Source of the DNA: Hyalangium versicolor
GTDB lineage: Bacteria; Myxococcota; Myxococcia; Myxococcales; Myxococcaceae
Assembly: GCF_020103695.1 (NCBI RefSeq)
Contig: NZ_JAHXBF010000010.1
Span: 248,001 to 312,000, forward strand
Length of the DNA stretch: 64,000 bases
Reading direction: 5' to 3'
Below the pieces are notes generated by a model, which did no database searches, was not told where the DNA came from, and was given only the letters and a program-made list of their open reading frames with translations. The translations under genes and the position numbers were made by a program. Below, in pieces: positions 1-10,126 of the stretch (positions within the stretch are counted from its first letter, which is position 1; each line of letters opens with the position of its first letter).

Positions 1-101
1 TGAAAGATCGACAGGGCTACCTGAAACGGCTGGAGAGCGGACTGATCGACAAGCTGCGCGCGAAGTCACGCGTCTGCGAGGGGGTGGACTATGGCTACTG
101 A
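1..101 (+). CDS. CoA-transferase subunit A, C-terminal end (partial)
   Basis: An open frame whose codons begin at base 3 runs to a TGA at 99-101 and gives about 32 residues ending EGVDYGY. This tail resembles the C-terminus of the alpha subunit of GctA/IpdA-type CoA-transferases (recognised from memory). The ATG of the subunit B gene lies inside its last codons (11-base overlap), the usual arrangement for the two subunits of one heteromeric enzyme. The rest of the gene lies left of the window. Identity is inferred mainly from the neighbour. Confidence 0.7.
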   Translation, partial: KDRQGYLKRLESGLIDKLRAKSRVCEGVDYGY

Positions 102-861
102 GTCAGTGGGGCCCACCGCCTCGGAGAGGATGGCCTACCGCGCCTCCCTGGAACTGAGGGACGCGGACGTCGTCTTCGTGGGCATCGGCCTTCCCAACCT
201 CGCCTGCAACCTCGCGCGGGAGACTCACGCGCCGGACCTGTTCATGATCTACGAGTCCGGCGCCGTGGGAGCCATTCCCGAGCGACTGCCGGTGTCCATC
301 GGCGATCCGTCGCTGGTGACGGACTCGCTGGCGGTGGTGGGCCAGGCGGACATCTTCCAGTGCATGCTCCAGCGCGGGCTCATCGAGGTGGGCTTCCTCG
401 GCGGCGCGCAGGTGGATCGCTGGGGGAACATCAACACCACCGTCATCGGCGACTACGCCAACCCCAAGGTGCGGCTGCCCGGCAGCGGCGGCGCGTGCGA
501 GATCGCCGTCCACGCGCGGCGTCTGCTCATCGTCATGCGCATGAGCCGACGCACTTTCGTGGAGACGTGCGACTTCGTCACCAGCCCGGGACACCGAGTG
601 AATGGGAAGCGCCGCGAGGAGCTGGGCATGCCGGGCGGTGGCCCCGCGCGCATCATCACCGATCTGGGCGTGCTCGACTTCGACTCGACGGGGGAGGCGG
701 TGCTCACCGAGGTGTATCCCGGTGTCACTCCCGAACAGGTGCGCGCGGCGTGCGGCTGGCCCCTGCGGGTGGCCGAGACGGTGCGAACAGCGGCGGAACC
801 GGATGCCTCCGTGTTGAGCCTGCTGCGCGAGAAGCTCGATCCGAAGCGCCTCTACCTCTAG
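91..861 (+). CDS. CoA-transferase subunit B (GctB/IpdB-like)
   Basis: 256 residues, the usual size for the beta subunit of heteromeric family I CoA-transferases or hydrolases such as glutaconate CoA-transferase and IpdB. The conserved YESG segment carries the expected nucleophilic glutamate at residue 55, and the glycine-rich GGAQVDRWGNIN segment follows at about residue 104. The enzyme should move CoA between a dicarboxylic or ring-derived acid and a donor, or hydrolyse a cyclic CoA ester. The start overlaps the end of subunit A, and the PcaF-type thiolase begins 21 bases downstream, so the operon probably ends in thiolytic cleavage of a beta-keto acyl-CoA. Whether the substrate is 3-oxoadipate, glutaconate or a steroid-ring fragment cannot be read from the sequence. 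Confidence 0.85.
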   Translation: MATESVGPTASERMAYRASLELRDADVVFVGIGLPNLACNLARETHAPDLFMIYESGAVGAIPERLPVSIGDPSLVTDSLAVVGQADIFQCMLQRGLIEVGFLGGAQVDRWGNINTTVIGDYANPKVRLPGSGGACEIAVHARRLLIVMRMSRRTFVETCDFVTSPGHRVNGKRREELGMPGGGPARIITDLGVLDFDSTGEAVLTEVYPGVTPEQVRAACGWPLRVAETVRTAAEPDASVLSLLREKLDPKRLYL

Positions 862-882
862 CGAAACACTCACGGAGCCCCC

Positions 883-2081
<1,199 letters not shown>

Positions 2082-2085
<4 letters not shown>

Positions 2086-2420
2086 GAGAGCGTGCGCTCG
2101 GAGACGCGCTGCGCATCTTCCTCGACACGGAAACCTCCCCATCCGTCTGGAGCTACCGCCTCACGGGACGCACAGGACGTTCCAAGAAGGGCGTCATCAG
2201 CTCCCTGGATGAGCTGGCCGCGGTTCTGCGACACCATGGTGCCCTGCTCGCCGACCTGCCCTGGACGGAGCTTCCAACCTTCGGAGGGCCGGCGCCCTTG
2301 CACACCAGCGGAGTGTGGAGCTGGGACGAGCGGCGCTTGCTGGTGGGAGCGGAGCCCTCCTCACTCCAGCTCATCCCTCGCGACAGCCCCGACGTGGCCT
2401 GGACGCGAAGTCCCACTTAG
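2082..2420 (+). CDS. Hypothetical protein
   Basis: 112 residues starting at an ATG that overlaps the thiolase stop (ATGA), which argues for translational coupling and so for a real gene. An in-frame upstream start at 2034 would lie within the thiolase and is rejected. The protein is soluble, without signal peptide or membrane segment, and has a short aromatic patch ([10 protein letters not shown]) near residue 80. I do not recognise a family. Its position between a thiolase and a thioesterase suggests an accessory role in the same acyl-CoA pathway, which is inference only. Confidence 0.55.
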
Positions 2421-2797
2421 AAGACCGCACCCACGTGACCAACCACTACGGCACCCTGTTCGGAGGCCAGGCCCTGGCCCTCATAGACAAGGCCGCCTTC
2501 ATTGGAGCATCCCGCTACGCACGACGCACGGTCGTCACCGCGAGCAGTGAGCGCGTCGACTTCCACGTCCCCGTTCGCCAGGGACAACTCGTGGAGCTGG
2601 TGACCCGCATCGTCGCTACGGGACGCAGCTCGATGACCGTGGAGGTGGACCTCTTCGCGGAGGATCTGCTCACGGGGGACCGGCAGCTCGCGACGAGAGG
2701 GCGCTTCGTGCTCGTCGCGCTCGATGCACATGGCAAGCCCACCAACGTGCCCCCTCTTCCTGAGTCGCAGGCAGCAGCATCCGTTGGCGCCAGCTGA
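2315..2797 (+). CDS. Hot-dog fold acyl-CoA thioesterase
   Basis: The segment from about 2420 encodes a typical hot-dog thioesterase: TNHYGTLFGGQAL at the start of the long helix with IDKAAF after it, then a beta-sheet region including RSSMTVEVDLFAEDLLTGDR. The enzyme hydrolyses acyl-CoA to free acid and CoA in the cytoplasm. The start is unclear. The frame opens at GTG 2315, but residues before about 2400 (proline- and arginine-rich) look noncoding and overlap the upstream gene. GTG 2435 gives a protein lacking a few conserved residues, and the only codon near the conserved N-terminus is a CTG at 2399. A small indel near 2400 is possible. Confidence 0.72.
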   Translation: MELGRAALAGGSGALLTPAHPSRQPRRGLDAKSHLEDRTHVTNHYGTLFGGQALALIDKAAFIGASRYARRTVVTASSERVDFHVPVRQGQLVELVTRIVATGRSSMTVEVDLFAEDLLTGDRQLATRGRFVLVALDAHGKPTNVPPLPESQAAASVGAS

Positions 2798-2888
2798 TCG
2801 TCTTCCGGTCAGAGCCTGCCGGAGAGGCGCCTCGGAAGTCTGCTTGCCGAATCCTCGCCCGAGGGCTCGCTTACGAAGAAGGAGGTAC

Positions 2889-2972
2889 TCTCCGGGCGCG
2901 CTCTGAGCCAACCTGTATGCCTGCCATACCAGTTCGGTTCACGGCCGCCGCCCACGGGCTCTCATTCCAGCC
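2889..2972 (+). repeat. Dispersed intergenic hairpin repeat, copy 1
   Basis: First of five copies of a roughly 60-80 base element found only between genes in this window. It has a CCGGGCGCG block followed by an imperfect hairpin whose arms are AACCTGTATG and CATACCAGTT, then GGTTCACGGCCGCC. It matches copy 2 without gaps over about 80 bases at a 124-base offset with about 80% identity. The two arms belong to different stem types (AACCTGT as in copies 3 and 4, ACCAGTT as in copy 5), so this copy looks mixed. It lies between the convergent ends of the thioesterase gene and ddl. Confidence 0.8.
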
Positions 2973-3012
2973 CGGGCACCGGCATGCACCTTGACCTGCT
3001 TTGAGGAGCCAC

Positions 3013-3094
3013 CCTCCGGGCGCGGTCCAAGCCAAGTGGTATGCCTGTCATACCAGTTCGGTTCATGGCCGCCGCCCGCGGGCTCGCATGTCAG
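3013..3094 (+). repeat. Dispersed intergenic hairpin repeat, copy 2
   Basis: Second copy, 124 bases after copy 1 and in the same orientation. CTCCGGGCGCG is followed by hairpin arms AGTGGTATG and CATACCAGTT (seven uninterrupted pairs, TGGTATG with CATACCA) and then the shared GGTTCATGGCCGCCGCCC block. Copies 1 and 2 fill most of the 327-base gap 2798-3124, which otherwise holds no gene. The element sits just past the ddl stop codon and could act in transcript termination or 3'-end processing for the dcw operon. No T-run follows the stem on either strand. Confidence 0.8.
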
Positions 3095-3124
3095 TCAGGA
3101 CCTCGCCGTTGGAGGCGCACGCCC

Positions 3125-4069
3125 TCAGGCCTTGAGCGAAGCGCTCAACAGAATCCGCTCGCACAGGGCAGGAAAATCAATCCCTCGCCCAGCGGCGATC
3201 TTCGGCAGCAGGCTGGTCTCGGTCATACCCGGCAAAGTGTTGATCTCCAGCACAAACACCTCGCCAGACTCGATGGCGATGACGTCCGAGCGCGACGCCC
3301 CCGAGCACCCCAGCGCCTTGTGGACGGCGAGGCACACCTCGTTCACCCGGGCGTACTGGTCCGGAGGCAGCGGCGCGGGGAAGCGGTACTGGGTGCCGCT
3401 GCCGGCCTTGTACTTGGCCTCGGCATCGTAGAACTCGCGGGCGGGTACCACCTCGATGACGCCAAGCGCCTCGTTGTCCAGCACCGCACCCTGCACCTCG
3501 CGCCCCTTGATGAACTGCTCCACCAGGAGGAAGCCCGCATACTTGGACGCATCCTCCACGGCAGCCAGGTACGCCTCCTTCGTCTTGCAGACGTGCACGC
3601 CCACGCTGCTGCCCTCGCGGCTGGGCTTCACCACCACGGGGAACGGGAACGGCAGAGAGTCCACAGCCGCCCGAGCCGTCTGAGCATCGGAGAACACCTT
3701 ATAAGGAGGCGTGGGGATGCCGTGGTGGGTGAAGACCTGCTTGGCGTAGACCTTCTCCATGCCCAGCGCCGAGGCGAGCACGCCGCTGCCGGTGTAAGGG
3801 ATGAAGAGGGACTCGAGCAGACCCTGGATGGAGCCGTCCTCGCCGTAGCGGCCGTGGAGGGCGATCCACGCCACGTCCACCTTCTCCGCCACGAGACGCG
3901 CAGCGACGTCCTTGCCCACGTCAACGTCCACCACGTCATAGCCCAGGGAGCGCAGCGCCTTGGACACCGCGGCTCCGGTGCGCAGTGACACGTCGCGCTC
4001 CGCCGACAGGCCACCCATGAGCACGCCGATGCGCTTGTTCTTCAGATCGGACTTGGACAGGACGCTCAT
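3125..4069 (-). CDS. ddl: D-alanine--D-alanine ligase
   Basis: 314 residues, normal for Ddl. It joins two D-alanines with ATP to make the terminal dipeptide used by MurF. The N-terminal GVLMGGLSAERDVSL, the ATP-grasp KPSREGSSVGV and the C-terminal EINTLPGMTETSLLP are diagnostic. The active-site loop FYDAEAKY carries the tyrosine expected of D-Ala--D-Ala rather than D-Ala--D-Lac enzymes. The ATG at 4069 overlaps the murB stop (ATGA) and has AGGGGAG upstream, so I use it rather than the longer open frame. It is the last dcw gene here; the next genes are on the other strand. Confidence 0.96.
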   Translation of the reverse strand: MSVLSKSDLKNKRIGVLMGGLSAERDVSLRTGAAVSKALRSLGYDVVDVDVGKDVAARLVAEKVDVAWIALHGRYGEDGSIQGLLESLFIPYTGSGVLASALGMEKVYAKQVFTHHGIPTPPYKVFSDAQTARAAVDSLPFPFPVVVKPSREGSSVGVHVCKTKEAYLAAVEDASKYAGFLLVEQFIKGREVQGAVLDNEALGVIEVVPAREFYDAEAKYKAGSGTQYRFPAPLPPDQYARVNEVCLAVHKALGCSGASRSDVIAIESGEVFVLEINTLPGMTETSLLPKIAAGRGIDFPALCERILLSASLKA

Positions 4070-5004
4070 GAAAGGAACTCCCCTACGCGTTTGACTTCGG
4101 GTTTGAGTTCGACGCCCGTCTCGGCCTTCACCCGCTCCTGCATCAGCGTGATGAGCCCGAGGACGTCGCGGGCAGCAGCGCCGCCCAGGTTGACGATCCA
4201 GTTGGCGTGCAGCGTGGACACCTGCGCGCGGCCGAGGGTGTGGCCCTTGAGCTTCACCAATTCGATGAGCCGGCCAGCGAAGTCTCCCGGCGGGTTGGTG
4301 AAGACGCTGCCAAAGTTCGGCTGGCTGAGCGGCTGGGTGCTCTTGCGGTAGCCCAAGTCCTTGTCCATCGCCGCCTTGGAGGCCACGAGGTCTCCCTTGG
4401 GCAGCCGGAAGCGCACCCGTGTCACCACGGAGCCTGGAGGCAACTCCGAGTGCCGGTAGGCATGGGGAATCTGCGCCTTCGTGAGCCACCCCACCCCGTC
4501 CACGGTGGCGACCTCCACCGCCTCGACGACGCGGAAGCACTCGCCATTCTTGGTGCCGGCGTTCATGGACACTGCACCGCCGAGAGTGCCGGGGATGCCC
4601 GCGAGGAACTCCGCGCCCACGAGCCCATTGGAGCGCATCTGGTTGATGAGCCGGACGATGGCCGCACCCGCGCCCAGCGTGAGGAGCCCTTCCTCCGCGG
4701 TCACGTCAGCCACCTCGGGGAACAGGTCTCCCGGCAGCCGGAGGGTGACACCCTTCACGCCTCCATCGCCCACGAGCGTGTTGGCACCGCCTCCAATGAT
4801 GGTGACGGGAGCGCCCTCCTCCCGGGCCAGCCGCAGCAGCGCCACGAGCGCCTCCGGGCTGCGCGGACGCACGAGAGCCTCCGCCGGACCACCCACCCGG
4901 ACACTCGTGAGGGGCGCGAGCGGTTCGCCCGCCTTCACCTCACAACCTCCCAGGAGCGTCACCCGCTCCGGGAGAGAGGATGCGATACGCGCCGTCATGC
5001 TCAC
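4066..5004 (-). CDS. murB: UDP-N-acetylenolpyruvoylglucosamine reductase
   Basis: 312 residues from a GTG at 5004 that overlaps the murC stop as GTGA; an ATG two codons further in (4998) is an alternative. MurB is the FAD enzyme that reduces UDP-GlcNAc-enolpyruvate to UDP-MurNAc. FAD-binding segments [12 protein letters not shown] (residues about 72-83) and [16 protein letters not shown] are clear. The proton-donor serine lies in [10 protein letters not shown], and HANWIVN precedes the C-terminal helix. It is coupled to murC upstream and ddl downstream. Confidence 0.96.
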   Translation of the reverse strand: MSMTARIASSLPERVTLLGGCEVKAGEPLAPLTSVRVGGPAEALVRPRSPEALVALLRLAREEGAPVTIIGGGANTLVGDGGVKGVTLRLPGDLFPEVADVTAEEGLLTLGAGAAIVRLINQMRSNGLVGAEFLAGIPGTLGGAVSMNAGTKNGECFRVVEAVEVATVDGVGWLTKAQIPHAYRHSELPPGSVVTRVRFRLPKGDLVASKAAMDKDLGYRKSTQPLSQPNFGSVFTNPPGDFAGRLIELVKLKGHTLGRAQVSTLHANWIVNLGGAAARDVLGLITLMQERVKAETGVELKPEVKRVGEFLS

Positions 5005-6428
5005 CCGCCCTTGGAGACCCCGGTCTTGCCCAGTTGCCCCAGCAGGTCCGGTCCCACCTGGGTGATGTCTCCGGCGCCGAGCGTGAGGACGATGTCCCCT
5101 TCGCGCAGGCGAGGCGCAATAGCGGCAGGCAGATCCACGCGCTTCTCCACGTACGTCACGTCACGGTGGCCGTGGGCGCGGATGGCCTCCACCAGCGCAT
5201 CCCCCGTGGCTCCAGGAATGGGCTCCTCGCCGGCCGCGTAGACACTGGAGACGAAGACCACGTCCGCGTCGTTGAAGGATGTCGCGAACTCCTTCATCAG
5301 ATCGTGCGTGCGCGTGTACCGGTGTGGCTGGAAGGCCACCACCAGGCGCCGGCCAAACGCCCGCCGAGCCCCCGCCAGCGTGGCCATGACTTCGGTGGGG
5401 TGATGCCCGTAGTCGTCCACCACGGTGATGCCGTGCGCCTCGCCGCGCACCGTGAAGCGCCGCTGCACGCCGCCGAACTCGGCCAGCGCCCCGCGCACGG
5501 TGTCGAGGGGAATCTCCATCTCCTCGGCCACGGCAATCACGGCCAGCGCGTTGAGCGCATTGTGCGCCCCCACCATGCGCACGCGGAACTCCCCGAGCGG
5601 CTCGTCGCGCCGGAAGGCGTTGAAGCGCGTGGTGAAGCCGTCCAGCGTCACGCCCTCCAGCCGATAGTCCGCCATGTGCGAGCTGCCGTAGGTGACAACG
5701 CGCTTCTCGATCCTCGGCAGCAGCGCCTGCACGTTGGGGTGGTCCAGGCACAGGACGTTCAGCCCGTAGAACGGCACGCGGTTGCAGAACTCCACGAAGG
5801 CCGTCTTCAGCGCATCGAGAGTCCCGTAGTGATCCATGTGCTCGGGATCGATGTTCGTCACCACGGTGATAGCCGGGTGCAGCTTGAGGAAGCTGCCGTC
5901 ACTCTCGTCGGCCTCGACCACCATGAGCTCGCTCTTGCCGAGCTTGGCGTTGGAGTCGAGCACGTTCACCTTGCCACCCACCACCGCCGTCGGATCCAAC
6001 CCCGCCGCCGAGAGCACCGTGGCCACCATGGAGGTGGTGGTCGTCTTCCCGTGGCTGCCGGCCACCGCCACCGCGTACTTCAACCGCATCAGCTCGGCGA
6101 GCATCTCCGCGCGGGGAATGACGGGGATCTTCCGCTGGCGCGCGGTGACGACCTCCGGGTTGTCCTTCTTCACCGCGGAGGAGATGACGACCACATCGGC
6201 CTGCACCAGGTTCTGCGCCTTGTGGCCCTCGTAGATGGTGGCGCCCATGCTGGCCAGGCGGCGGGTGATGTCACTGCCCTTCAAGTCCGAGCCCGACACC
6301 CGGTAGCCCAGGTTGAGGAGCACCTCGGCGATGCCGCTCATGCCGATGCCGCCGATGCCCACGAAGTGCACCTGCGCCGCATGCCGCGTCTTGAAGAGGC
6401 TCTGAGGCTTGCCGCCGGACTTCGTCAT
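5001..6428 (-). CDS. murC: UDP-N-acetylmuramate--L-alanine ligase
   Basis: 475 residues, typical length. MurC adds the first amino acid, L-alanine, to UDP-MurNAc with ATP in the cytoplasm. The N-terminal [14 protein letters not shown] is the MurC uridine-nucleotide signature; the ATP loop is [11 protein letters not shown], followed by [11 protein letters not shown] and the [10 protein letters not shown] segment. The C-terminal domain begins [10 protein letters not shown]. The start overlaps the murG stop as ATGA. GTGA overlap with murB follows. Confidence 0.97.
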   Translation of the reverse strand: MTKSGGKPQSLFKTRHAAQVHFVGIGGIGMSGIAEVLLNLGYRVSGSDLKGSDITRRLASMGATIYEGHKAQNLVQADVVVISSAVKKDNPEVVTARQRKIPVIPRAEMLAELMRLKYAVAVAGSHGKTTTTSMVATVLSAAGLDPTAVVGGKVNVLDSNAKLGKSELMVVEADESDGSFLKLHPAITVVTNIDPEHMDHYGTLDALKTAFVEFCNRVPFYGLNVLCLDHPNVQALLPRIEKRVVTYGSSHMADYRLEGVTLDGFTTRFNAFRRDEPLGEFRVRMVGAHNALNALAVIAVAEEMEIPLDTVRGALAEFGGVQRRFTVRGEAHGITVVDDYGHHPTEVMATLAGARRAFGRRLVVAFQPHRYTRTHDLMKEFATSFNDADVVFVSSVYAAGEEPIPGATGDALVEAIRAHGHRDVTYVEKRVDLPAAIAPRLREGDIVLTLGAGDITQVGPDLLGQLGKTGVSKGG

Positions 6429-7582
6429 GACTTGCTCGCTCCTGGAGGAGAGGCCTTGGGTGCCTCATCCTTGGCCGGACGCTCGCGGCCGTTGGGCCCG
6501 TACGCCGCCACCATCAGCTCCACGCACACGTCCGCCAGCTCCTTGGCGGCCTCGGGGCGGCCCAGCAGGCCCGCCTTCTTCTCCATCTGCTTGAGGCGCG
6601 CCGGATCCAGCTTCAGGGCGCGGATCTGCTCGGCGAGCTTCTGTCCGGTGAGCTCGGACTCACGGAACATGATCGCCGCGCCCGTCTCCACCATCGCGTT
6701 GGCGTTCACTTCCTGGTGGTTGTCCGTGGCGTATGGGAAGGGAATGAGGATGCTGGGCTTCTTGCACACCGTGAGCTCCGCCAGCGTGGTGGCGCCCGCC
6801 CGGCACACCACCAGATCCGCCCTGGCGTAGGCGCTGGACATGTCGTCGATGAACTCGCGCACATCGGCCTGGAAGCCCTTGTCCGCATAGGCCTTTCGCA
6901 CCATCTCCAGGTCGTTCTTCCCCGTCTGGTGCAGGAAGTGGATCTGGTCCTTCAGATCCCCCAGGTGGTCCAGCGCCTCCACCACCCGCTGGTTGATGCC
7001 CTTGGCGCCCAGGCTGCCGCCGAAGACGAAGACAGCGAAGAGCTCGTGCGCCACGTGCGAGCGCAGGTAGTTGTCCATCAGCTTGCGGCGGATGGGGTTG
7101 CCCACCAGGTGCACCTTGTCCTCGGGGAAGAAGCGCTTGGCTCCCTCGAAGGCGGTGAAGACCACCTTCACGAACTTCCCGAGCGTCTTGTTGGTGAAGC
7201 CCGGCAGCGCGTTCTGCTCCTGCACCGCGGTGGGAATGCCCATCAACCATGCGGCCATCACCACTGGCCCGCTGGCGTACCCTCCCACGCCCACCACCAC
7301 ATCTGGCTTGTGGCGCGCGAGGATGCGAAAGGACTCGATGAAAGCCAGCGGCAGCGCCAGCAGCCCCTTGAGGAACTGCCACAGGCCCTTGCCCTTGAGC
7401 CCCTGCGCGCGGATGAACTCCAGCGGAAAGCCGGCCTCGGGCACCTTGCGGGCCTCGAGCCCCTTCTCGGTGCCGACGAAGACCACCTCATTCTTGTGGT
7501 GGCGCGTGACCACCTCCTCCGCCAGGGCAATGCCCGGGAAGAGGTGACCGCCCGTTCCGCCACCCGCGATGAGGACCTTCAC
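6425..7582 (-). CDS. murG: Undecaprenyl-PP-MurNAc-pentapeptide GlcNAc transferase
   Basis: 385 residues from a GTG at 7582 that overlaps the ftsW stop as GTGA. MurG adds GlcNAc to lipid I to make lipid II on the inner face of the membrane. The N-terminal [15 protein letters not shown] loop and the C-terminal donor-sugar region around [11 protein letters not shown] and [14 protein letters not shown] are standard. The frame stays open upstream to 7759, but that stretch is out-of-frame ftsW sequence. The C-terminus carries a short charged tail (about 20 residues ending PPGASKS) beyond the usual fold. Confidence 0.96.
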   Translation of the reverse strand: MKVLIAGGGTGGHLFPGIALAEEVVTRHHKNEVVFVGTEKGLEARKVPEAGFPLEFIRAQGLKGKGLWQFLKGLLALPLAFIESFRILARHKPDVVVGVGGYASGPVVMAAWLMGIPTAVQEQNALPGFTNKTLGKFVKVVFTAFEGAKRFFPEDKVHLVGNPIRRKLMDNYLRSHVAHELFAVFVFGGSLGAKGINQRVVEALDHLGDLKDQIHFLHQTGKNDLEMVRKAYADKGFQADVREFIDDMSSAYARADLVVCRAGATTLAELTVCKKPSILIPFPYATDNHQEVNANAMVETGAAIMFRESELTGQKLAEQIRALKLDPARLKQMEKKAGLLGRPEAAKELADVCVELMVAAYGPNGRERPAKDEAPKASPPGASKS

Positions 7583-8736
7583 GCCGTCACCTCCCGCATC
7601 TCCGCGCCCGCGCGCGCCGGCCGGCTCGCTCCTTGCGACGCTGTACTCAGCGACAGCAGCACCCCCGCCGCACCCATCAAGACCAGCAACGACGTACCTC
7701 CATAAGACACGAACGGTAGAGTCAGTCCCTTCGTCGGCAGCAGCCCCATGGCCACGCACATGTTCACCGCTGCCTGGAAGGCGACAATCGAGGTGATCCC
7801 CAATCCCAGGTACGTGCCGAACGGCTCCGGAGACGCCAACGCGATGCGGATGCCTCGCCAGATGACCACGGCATACAGCGCCACCAGCAGCGTCACGCCG
7901 ATGAGCCCCAATTCCTCGCCGATGATGGCGAAGATGAAGTCCGTGTGGGCCTCGGGGAGGAAGAAGAGCTTCTGCCGCCCGTCGCCCAGGCCCAGGCCTG
8001 TGAGCCCTCCCGAGCCGATGGACATGAGGGACTCGGCCACCTGGTAGCCCACGTCATGCCGGTGGGCCCAGGGATCCAGGAAGGCCAGCACGCGCTTCAT
8101 GCGGTAGGGGCTCGAGGCGATGGCCACGTACGCCAGGGGCAGCGCCAGCAGCACCGAGCCCACCAGGTAGCTCAGCTTCGTGCCAGCGGCGAACAGCAGG
8201 ACGAAGAGGAGGAAGACGAGCAACACCGAGCTGCCGAAGTCGGGCTGGCGCATACAAAGAAGCACCAGGACGCCGCACAGGATGAGGTGCGGGAGGAAGC
8301 CCACGGAGAAGGTGGCCACCTTCTCGCGCTTCTTGGCCAACGAGTAGGACAGGTAGACCACCCACGCGAACTTGGCGACCTCGGCCGGCTGCAGACCGAA
8401 TCCTGGGAAACGAATCCACCGCCGAGCGCCACCCGCCGTGGTGCCAATGCCCGGAATCAGCACGGCCACCAACAGCACCAGGGTGACGATGAGCAGCGGC
8501 CAGGCCAGGCGCGCCAGCCGGCGCCAACCCACCTTCATGGCCACGGCCATGGCCACCACGCCCATGCCGGCGGCCATGAGCTGGCGCTTGAGGAAGTACA
8601 GGCTGTCGCCCAGCTTGTCCTGCGCGAGGATGGCGCTGGCCGAGTAGACCATCACCAGCCCCAGCGACACGAGCGCCAGCACGGCACACAGAAGGATGGG
8701 ATCGAACCGCACAGCGGGCGCGGACGGTGTCTTCAT
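7579..8736 (-). CDS. ftsW: Lipid II polymerase FtsW (SEDS family)
   Basis: 385 residues with about ten hydrophobic segments, as in FtsW/RodA/SpoVE glycosyltransferases that polymerise septal peptidoglycan with their partner PBP. The first membrane helix contains LGLVMVYSAS; the long extracytoplasmic loop has RRWIRFPGFGLQPAE with the SEDS signature; PLPFVSYGG appears near the end as LTLPFVSYGGTSLL. It lies between murD and murG in the operon with its FtsI partner upstream, so I call it FtsW rather than RodA. Confidence 0.95.
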   Translation of the reverse strand: MKTPSAPAVRFDPILLCAVLALVSLGLVMVYSASAILAQDKLGDSLYFLKRQLMAAGMGVVAMAVAMKVGWRRLARLAWPLLIVTLVLLVAVLIPGIGTTAGGARRWIRFPGFGLQPAEVAKFAWVVYLSYSLAKKREKVATFSVGFLPHLILCGVLVLLCMRQPDFGSSVLLVFLLFVLLFAAGTKLSYLVGSVLLALPLAYVAIASSPYRMKRVLAFLDPWAHRHDVGYQVAESLMSIGSGGLTGLGLGDGRQKLFFLPEAHTDFIFAIIGEELGLIGVTLLVALYAVVIWRGIRIALASPEPFGTYLGLGITSIVAFQAAVNMCVAMGLLPTKGLTLPFVSYGGTSLLVLMGAAGVLLSLSTASQGASRPARAGAEMREVTA

Positions 8737-8746
8737 GGCCTGTACC

Positions 8747-10114
8747 TCAGAGCGCCTGCACGAGCCGCTTGAACGTGTCGCCGCGGTCCTCGAAGTTCTT
8801 GAACTGATCGTACGACGCGCAGGCGGGAGACAGCAGCACGGTGTCTCCAGCCTTCGCCAGCTCGCGTGCCTTCCTCACGGCCGCATCGAGCGTACCGCAC
8901 GGATGCACCGCCGCCTGCCCCTCGTACGCGGCGGCGAGCTTCTCCGCGTCCTGGCCGATGGTGAGCACGGCCTTCACCTTGCCTCGGCCCTCGTCCACCA
9001 TGGGCTGGTACGGCGCGCCCTTCCCCTTCCCGCCCGCGATGAGCAGAAGGTTGCCCGCGAAGGCCCTCAGCGCCACGAGCACCGAGTCCACGTTGGTGGC
9101 CTTGGAGTCGTTCACCCACTCCACTCCATCCAGCACTCGCACGCTCTCCAGGCGGTGGGGCAGGCCCGGGTAGCTGTCGAGCCCCGCCTGCACCGCCTCG
9201 CGAGACACGCCGCCCAGCCGCGCCAGCAGCGTGGCCGCCATGGCGTTCTGCGCATTGTGCGCCCCACGCAGCGCGCGGTTCGTCAGCGTGTAGTCCTCGT
9301 TGAGGAAGTCCAGGCGAAAACCGCCCGGCCGAGCCACCGCGAGCCCCTTCAACTGCGGCCCGCCCGGCGCCACCTGTCCCGAGACGCTGAAGCCATAGGC
9401 CGGCACGTTCGCGTGGTTGCCCAACCGCATCACGTGCGCGTCCTCCGCGTTCAGCACCGCGAAGTCCCCGAGGCCCTGGTTGAGGAAAATGCGCGCCTTG
9501 GCCTCACCGTAGGCATCGTGGGTCGGGTACCGGTCCAGGTGGTCCGGGGTGAGGTTGAGGATGACGGCGCCCTTGGCCTTCATCTGGAGGATGCCTTCGA
9601 GCTGGAAGCTGGAGAGTTCCACCACCAGCGAGTCCCAGTCCTGGGGCTTCAGTGCGGCCTCGGCCAGCGGCAGGCCCAGGTTGCCACCCACGAAGGTGCG
9701 GCCTCCGCCCCGCTTGAAGAGCTCGCCGGTGAGCGCCGTGGTGGTGCTCTTGCCGTTGGTGCCGGTAATGCCGAAGAGGGGCACGGAGGACAGCGAGCGC
9801 CAGGCCAGCTCGATCTCGCCCCAGATGGGCACGCCCACCTTGCGCGCCTCCTGCAGCTCCGGCAGCACCAGCGGCACGCCCGGGCTCACCACCACGAGCG
9901 CCTGCTCCTCGAACAGGCCCGGCGGCGCGGACCCCGTCACTAGCGTCACGCCCTGCGACTTCAGCTCGCGGGCCACATCGCCCAGCGCCGCCTCGTCGCG
10001 CGCATCGAGCGCCGTCACCTGGGCCCCCTGCGCGAGCAGCAGCCGGATGGCGGCCAGTCCACTCTTCGCCAACCCGAACACCAGTACCTTTTGACCGGAC
10101 AGCGCGGATGGCAT
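8747..10114 (-). CDS. murD: UDP-N-acetylmuramoyl-L-alanine--D-glutamate ligase
   Basis: 455 residues. MurD adds D-glutamate to UDP-MurNAc-L-Ala. The N-terminal Rossmann-like segment VLVFGLAKSGLAA, the P-loop FGITGTNGKSTTTALTGEL and the downstream NLTPDHLDRYPTHDAY are the expected Mur ligase landmarks; the C-terminal domain starts WVNDSKATNVDS. Ten bases separate it from ftsW and 12 from mraY upstream. These are the widest gaps in the middle of the operon, but still too short for a separate promoter to be likely. Confidence 0.96.
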   Translation of the reverse strand: MPSALSGQKVLVFGLAKSGLAAIRLLLAQGAQVTALDARDEAALGDVARELKSQGVTLVTGSAPPGLFEEQALVVVSPGVPLVLPELQEARKVGVPIWGEIELAWRSLSSVPLFGITGTNGKSTTTALTGELFKRGGGRTFVGGNLGLPLAEAALKPQDWDSLVVELSSFQLEGILQMKAKGAVILNLTPDHLDRYPTHDAYGEAKARIFLNQGLGDFAVLNAEDAHVMRLGNHANVPAYGFSVSGQVAPGGPQLKGLAVARPGGFRLDFLNEDYTLTNRALRGAHNAQNAMAATLLARLGGVSREAVQAGLDSYPGLPHRLESVRVLDGVEWVNDSKATNVDSVLVALRAFAGNLLLIAGGKGKGAPYQPMVDEGRGKVKAVLTIGQDAEKLAAAYEGQAAVHPCGTLDAAVRKARELAKAGDTVLLSPACASYDQFKNFEDRGDTFKRLVQAL

Positions 10115-10126
10115 GGGATGCGACTC

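Noticed and set aside
2798-3124. Possible insertion sequence or transposon end
   Set aside because: Only short hairpin repeats are present; no transposase frame, target duplication or long terminal repeats.
4980-6830. 616-codon plus-strand frame over murC and murG
   Set aside because: Antisense shadow with no conserved motif; murC and murG are certain on the other strand.
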